From CALNYZ01 sp942490945 (GTDB lineage Bacteria > Pseudomonadota > Gammaproteobacteria > UBA6429 > Thiohalophilaceae): a DNA stretch of 64,000 nucleotides. The notes beneath the pieces are model-generated. The model was not told the origin of the DNA, did no database searches, and worked only from the letters and a program-made list of their open reading frames with translations. The DNA is taken from positions 1,240,001 through 1,304,000 of the forward strand of contig CALNYZ010000018.1 in NCBI GenBank assembly GCA_942490945.1, given 5' to 3'. How positions within the stretch are numbered: the stretch's first letter is position 1; each line of letters begins with the position of its first letter. Positions 61,057 to 64,000 of this stretch are shown here, piece by piece. A program made the translations under genes and the position numbers.

Positions 61057-62067
61057 ATGGCTGAAGTCAGTAAAAAAATGAATGGCATTGAGCGCGCAGC
61101 GGTATTGCTGATGACGTTAGGTGAGAATGATGCTGCAGAAATATTGAAGCACATGACACCAAAAGAAGTGCAAAAGATTGGCGAGGCGATGGCCTCTATG
61201 GGAAATGTCAATAAAGAAGCAGTAAAGGAAGTACTGCAGAGTTTTAATACTACCGTTGCCGAACAAACAGAACTTGGTGTAGGCAATGAAGATTATTTAA
61301 GAGCCGTATTACAAAATGCACTGGGCAAGGATAATGCCGAAAATTTACTCGACAGAATATTGCTGGGCAGAAAATCCAAAGGAATTGAAACATTAAAATG
61401 GATGGAGCCACGCGCAGTGGCAGATATCATCAGACTTGAACATCCACAGATAATAGCCATTGTATTGTCCTATCTGGAAGCAGATCATGCTGCAGAAATT
61501 CTGGCAGCACTGCCAGAAAATATGCGTGTCGATGCCATGATGCGTATTGCTTCACTTGATGGCATACAACCCAGCGCGATGAATGAGCTTGATGAAGTGC
61601 TTGAATCACAATTTGCCGGAAAGTCTGACAATATTCGTTCCTCAGGTGTAGGTGGTCTTAAAACAGCAGCAAATATTCTCAACTTCATGGACAGTTCAAT
61701 TGAATCTGTCATTCTCGAAGGTGTGCGTGAAGCTGATACGGAAATGGGCGACGGTATACAGGAATTGATGTTTGTGTTTGACAATCTTCTTGACCTTGAT
61801 GATCGAAGTATCCAGTCACTGTTACGTGAAATCTCCTCAGAAAATCTGATTATGGCGCTGAAGGGTGCGGACGAGGAAATCAAGGAAAAAATCATTAAGA
61901 ACATGTCCAAACGAGCAGCAGAAATGCTACGCGATGATCTGGATGCCCGTGGTCCGGTTCGTGTAAGTGAAGTAGAGCTGGCACAAAAAGAAATATTATC
62001 TATCGCAAGAAGAATGGCAGATTCGGGTGAAATATCCCTTGGCGGTGGCGGCGATGAGTACGTCTAA
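61057..62067 (+). CDS. fliG: Motor switch protein FliG
   Basis: The 336-residue protein has the three FliG domains: an N-terminal FliF-binding domain, a middle domain (EHPQIIAIVLSYLEADHAAE) and a C-terminal torque domain with charged residues in FDNLLDLDDRSIQSLLREI and MSKRAAEMLRDDLDARGPV. It starts 6 bases after fliF and overlaps fliH by 14 bases. Confidence 0.95.
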   Translation: MAEVSKKMNGIERAAVLLMTLGENDAAEILKHMTPKEVQKIGEAMASMGNVNKEAVKEVLQSFNTTVAEQTELGVGNEDYLRAVLQNALGKDNAENLLDRILLGRKSKGIETLKWMEPRAVADIIRLEHPQIIAIVLSYLEADHAAEILAALPENMRVDAMMRIASLDGIQPSAMNELDEVLESQFAGKSDNIRSSGVGGLKTAANILNFMDSSIESVILEGVREADTEMGDGIQELMFVFDNLLDLDDRSIQSLLREISSENLIMALKGADEEIKEKIIKNMSKRAAEMLRDDLDARGPVRVSEVELAQKEILSIARRMADSGEISLGGGGDEYV

Positions 62068-62734
62068 AATAATTAATAAAAGTAATAGTTCAGAGTACGA
62101 GTCATGGACTGCGCCGCAGGTAAACGATAACGTCAGTCCGACGAATCGCCGTTATATGACGGCAGAAGAAATAGAATCCATTCAACAACAGGCATATGAT
62201 GAAGGCTACAAGGAAGGTTTTAGTCAGGGTCTGGTTGATGGTCAGGCGGAAATAAATCAACGTTGTAATTATCTTGAGTCGATCATGAATTTTCTTGTTA
62301 AACCATTGGAAAAGATTGACGAACAGGTCAATCAGCAGTTGTTTCAGCTTTCCATGTCAGTTGCCGGACATATTATTCGGCGCGAAATCAGGACTGACCC
62401 CGGTCAGGTAATCGCGGTAGTACGTGCAGCCATGAATGCATTACCTGTTGCTGAACGTGATGTAAAAGTTTATTTGCATCCGGAAGATGTTTTACTGGTA
62501 AGAGAAGCTCTGTCAATCAGCGAGGATGAAATTACTGATACACGACCGTGGCGCATAATAGAAGACCCGGTATTAACCCGTGGCGGCTGTCGAGTTCGAA
62601 GTGAAAATTCAACCATTGATGCAACCATTGAAGCGAGATTAAATCGCGTCATCGCCACGCTGCTGGGCGGGGAACGCGGTGAAGATTTTGGTGATAATCA
62701 TGAAGACAGCAACCCGGATGAAAGTGATAATTGA
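62054..62734 (+). CDS. fliH: Export ATPase regulator FliH
   Basis: This roughly 226-residue protein has a Gly-spaced heptad region (AYDEGYKEGFSQGLVDGQAE) and the FliH C-terminal domain (LSMSVAGHIIRREIRTDPGQ, VYLHPEDVLLVRE, WRIIEDPVLTRGGCRV). It holds the ATPase FliI and brings it to the gate. The ATG at 62054 lies within the end of fliG and has GGCGGTGG upstream. Its stop codon shares a base with the fliI ATG. Confidence 0.93.
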   Translation: MSTSKIINKSNSSEYESWTAPQVNDNVSPTNRRYMTAEEIESIQQQAYDEGYKEGFSQGLVDGQAEINQRCNYLESIMNFLVKPLEKIDEQVNQQLFQLSMSVAGHIIRREIRTDPGQVIAVVRAAMNALPVAERDVKVYLHPEDVLLVREALSISEDEITDTRPWRIIEDPVLTRGGCRVRSENSTIDATIEARLNRVIATLLGGERGEDFGDNHEDSNPDESDN

Positions 62735-64000
62735 TGTCAACCGCATCTACAGCGAATGAGCAGTTCAAATCGCCACGCTATGCAGCGTGGAGTGATTACA
62801 TCCATAATTGTACCAACAAGATAAATGAATCCCCTTCCATGGTCGTAGAAGGTAAATTGACCCGCATGGTGGGTATGACACTGGAAGCCGTCGGTTGTCA
62901 GGCGGCTATCGGGGTGCGCTGTAAAGTTGAAAGTGTTGATGATACATGGATCGAAGCCGAAGTTGTTGGCTTCTCCGGCGACAGGTTATTTCTCATGCCA
63001 ACAGGCAGCATACATGGTGTGCAACCCAATGCCCGTGTTATCCCCACTGATCATGTTTACGAAGTCGCGGTCGGCGATAATTTGTTAGGTCGAGTACTGG
63101 ACGGTGCGGGCCGACCATTGGATCGCAAAGGTGAAATCCGTACCAGTGAGAAAGTTCCATTAACGGGCAAACCTATTAATCCCCTTAATCGTGCACCGAT
63201 ACGCGAACCACTTGATGTCGGCATTCGCTCGATTAACGCATTGTTAACTATTGGCCGGGGTCAACGTATGGGCTTGTTTGCGTCCAGTGGCGTCGGTAAA
63301 AGTGTCCTGCTTGGCATGATGACAAAATATACGACAGCCGATGTTATTGTCGTTGGACTCATTGGTGAGCGGGGTCGGGAAGTAAAAGAATTTATTGATA
63401 ATATTCTGGGTGTGGAAGGTCTGAAGCGCGCAGTGGTTGTGGCGGTACCAGCTGATAATACACCTGTCATGCGTATACACGGCGCCTTACTCGCGACCAG
63501 TATCGCAGAGCATTTTCGCGACCAGGGCAAACAGGTTTTATTGTTAATGGATTCGCTTACCCGATTTGCACAGGCACATCGTGAAATATCTCTCGCAATT
63601 GGTGAACCTCCCGCAACCAAAGGCTATCCACCATCTGTGTTTGCGCGTATTCCGCAACTGGTAGAGCGGGCTGGTAATGGCAAAGTTGGCGGGGGCTCAA
63701 TAACTGCCTTCTATACTGTACTGACAGAAGGCGATGAACAGGTCGACCCGATTGCAGATTCAGCACGCGCCATCCTGGATGGACATATTATTCTGTCACC
63801 AGAACTGGCTGAGTCGGGACACTACCCGGCAATTGATATTGAATCTTCTATAAGTCGAGCCTTGACCGAGATTGTTTCGAAAGAACAACTGAAAATGATT
63901 CACACATTCAAGCAAGTCTACTCCACCTATCGTAAAAATCAGGATCTCATTACTATTGGAGCCTACACAGCGGGGAGTGATACACGTGTTGATGAAGCGA
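62734..64000 (+). CDS. fliI: Flagellar export ATPase FliI, 3' end outside the window
   Basis: The frame is open from ATG 62734 to the window edge (422 codons, probably missing about 30). It has the F1-beta-like ATPase core: Walker A SSGVGKS near 183-189, GERGREVKEF near 211, LLLMDSLTRFAQAHREI near 270 and GGGSITAFYTVL near 319. It powers and regulates the flagellar type III export system with FliH. Confidence 0.95.
   Translation, partial: MSTASTANEQFKSPRYAAWSDYIHNCTNKINESPSMVVEGKLTRMVGMTLEAVGCQAAIGVRCKVESVDDTWIEAEVVGFSGDRLFLMPTGSIHGVQPNARVIPTDHVYEVAVGDNLLGRVLDGAGRPLDRKGEIRTSEKVPLTGKPINPLNRAPIREPLDVGIRSINALLTIGRGQRMGLFASSGVGKSVLLGMMTKYTTADVIVVGLIGERGREVKEFIDNILGVEGLKRAVVVAVPADNTPVMRIHGALLATSIAEHFRDQGKQVLLLMDSLTRFAQAHREISLAIGEPPATKGYPPSVFARIPQLVERAGNGKVGGGSITAFYTVLTEGDEQVDPIADSARAILDGHIILSPELAESGHYPAIDIESSISRALTEIVSKEQLKMIHTFKQVYSTYRKNQDLITIGAYTAGSDTRVDEA

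Noticed and set aside
1..64000. CRISPR array, rRNA genes, integrase or complete insertion sequence
   Set aside because: No regularly spaced repeats, rRNA sequence, transposase or integrase coding region was found on either strand.

Overview
The window looks like chromosomal DNA of a motile gammaproteobacterium of moderate GC. The flagellar gene order is cheV-cheR-flgBCDEFGHIJKL-fliC-flaG-fliDS-fleQ-fleSR-fliEFGHI, as in the Pseudomonas/Vibrio type of polar flagellum. It is driven by visible sigma54 and sigma28 promoters. The species cannot be named from the sequence alone.

Layout. (1) 1-6400: the end of oxyR, then a small accessory membrane gene, then a leftward six-gene operon encoding a b561 cytochrome, an SHP-type haem protein, a dihaem cytochrome c, a PepSY protein and an OmpR/QseC-type two-component system. 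A second copy of the oxyR 3' end and three copies of a noncoding AT-rich sequence lie between these modules. (2) 6400-11360: an accessory island with a CoiA-like nuclease, a PD-(D/E)XK-like protein next to an OLD-family ATPase/TOPRIM nuclease (a candidate anti-phage pair), and a DUF2130 protein cut short. Three palindromic GGGGTCAGAGTAAAAA elements separate the modules. (3) 11.4-23.4 kb: mixed metabolism and regulation. It holds a berberine-bridge-type flavoenzyme divergent from a GlxA-type regulator, a VOC protein, a SulP anion transporter inserted beside a partial copy of the next gene, a membrane hydrolase, a DHH phosphoesterase, a hipBA toxin-antitoxin pair, a glutaredoxin, a PQQ-type sugar dehydrogenase and a PepSY membrane protein.

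(4) 23.5-33.1 kb: two convergent glycan clusters. The rightward one encodes a UDP-galactopyranose-mutase-like flavoprotein, a GT39 membrane glycosyltransferase, a polyprenyl-phosphate type GT2 and a flippase-like membrane protein. The leftward one encodes a GT4, a Wzx-type flippase, a CmoA-like enzyme and a polysaccharide deacetylase. (5) 33.4-64 kb: the motility region. It opens with an unrecognised 252-residue gene that has its own sigma28-type promoter, then tRNA-Arg(CCT) and flgM-flgN-ycgR. flgA and cheV are divergent, followed by the large rightward flagellar run that leaves the window inside fliI.

How it fits together. FleQ and the FleS/FleR pair, with sigma54, should activate flgA, flgB and fliD (and perhaps flgJ) and fleS itself. 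FliA (sigma28), held by FlgM until the hook is complete, should activate flgM, cheV, fliC and the 252-residue gene. The left third is a mosaic: twice, an accessory gene is bracketed by diverged copies of the end of a neighbouring core gene. This points to gain by homologous recombination with DNA from relatives.
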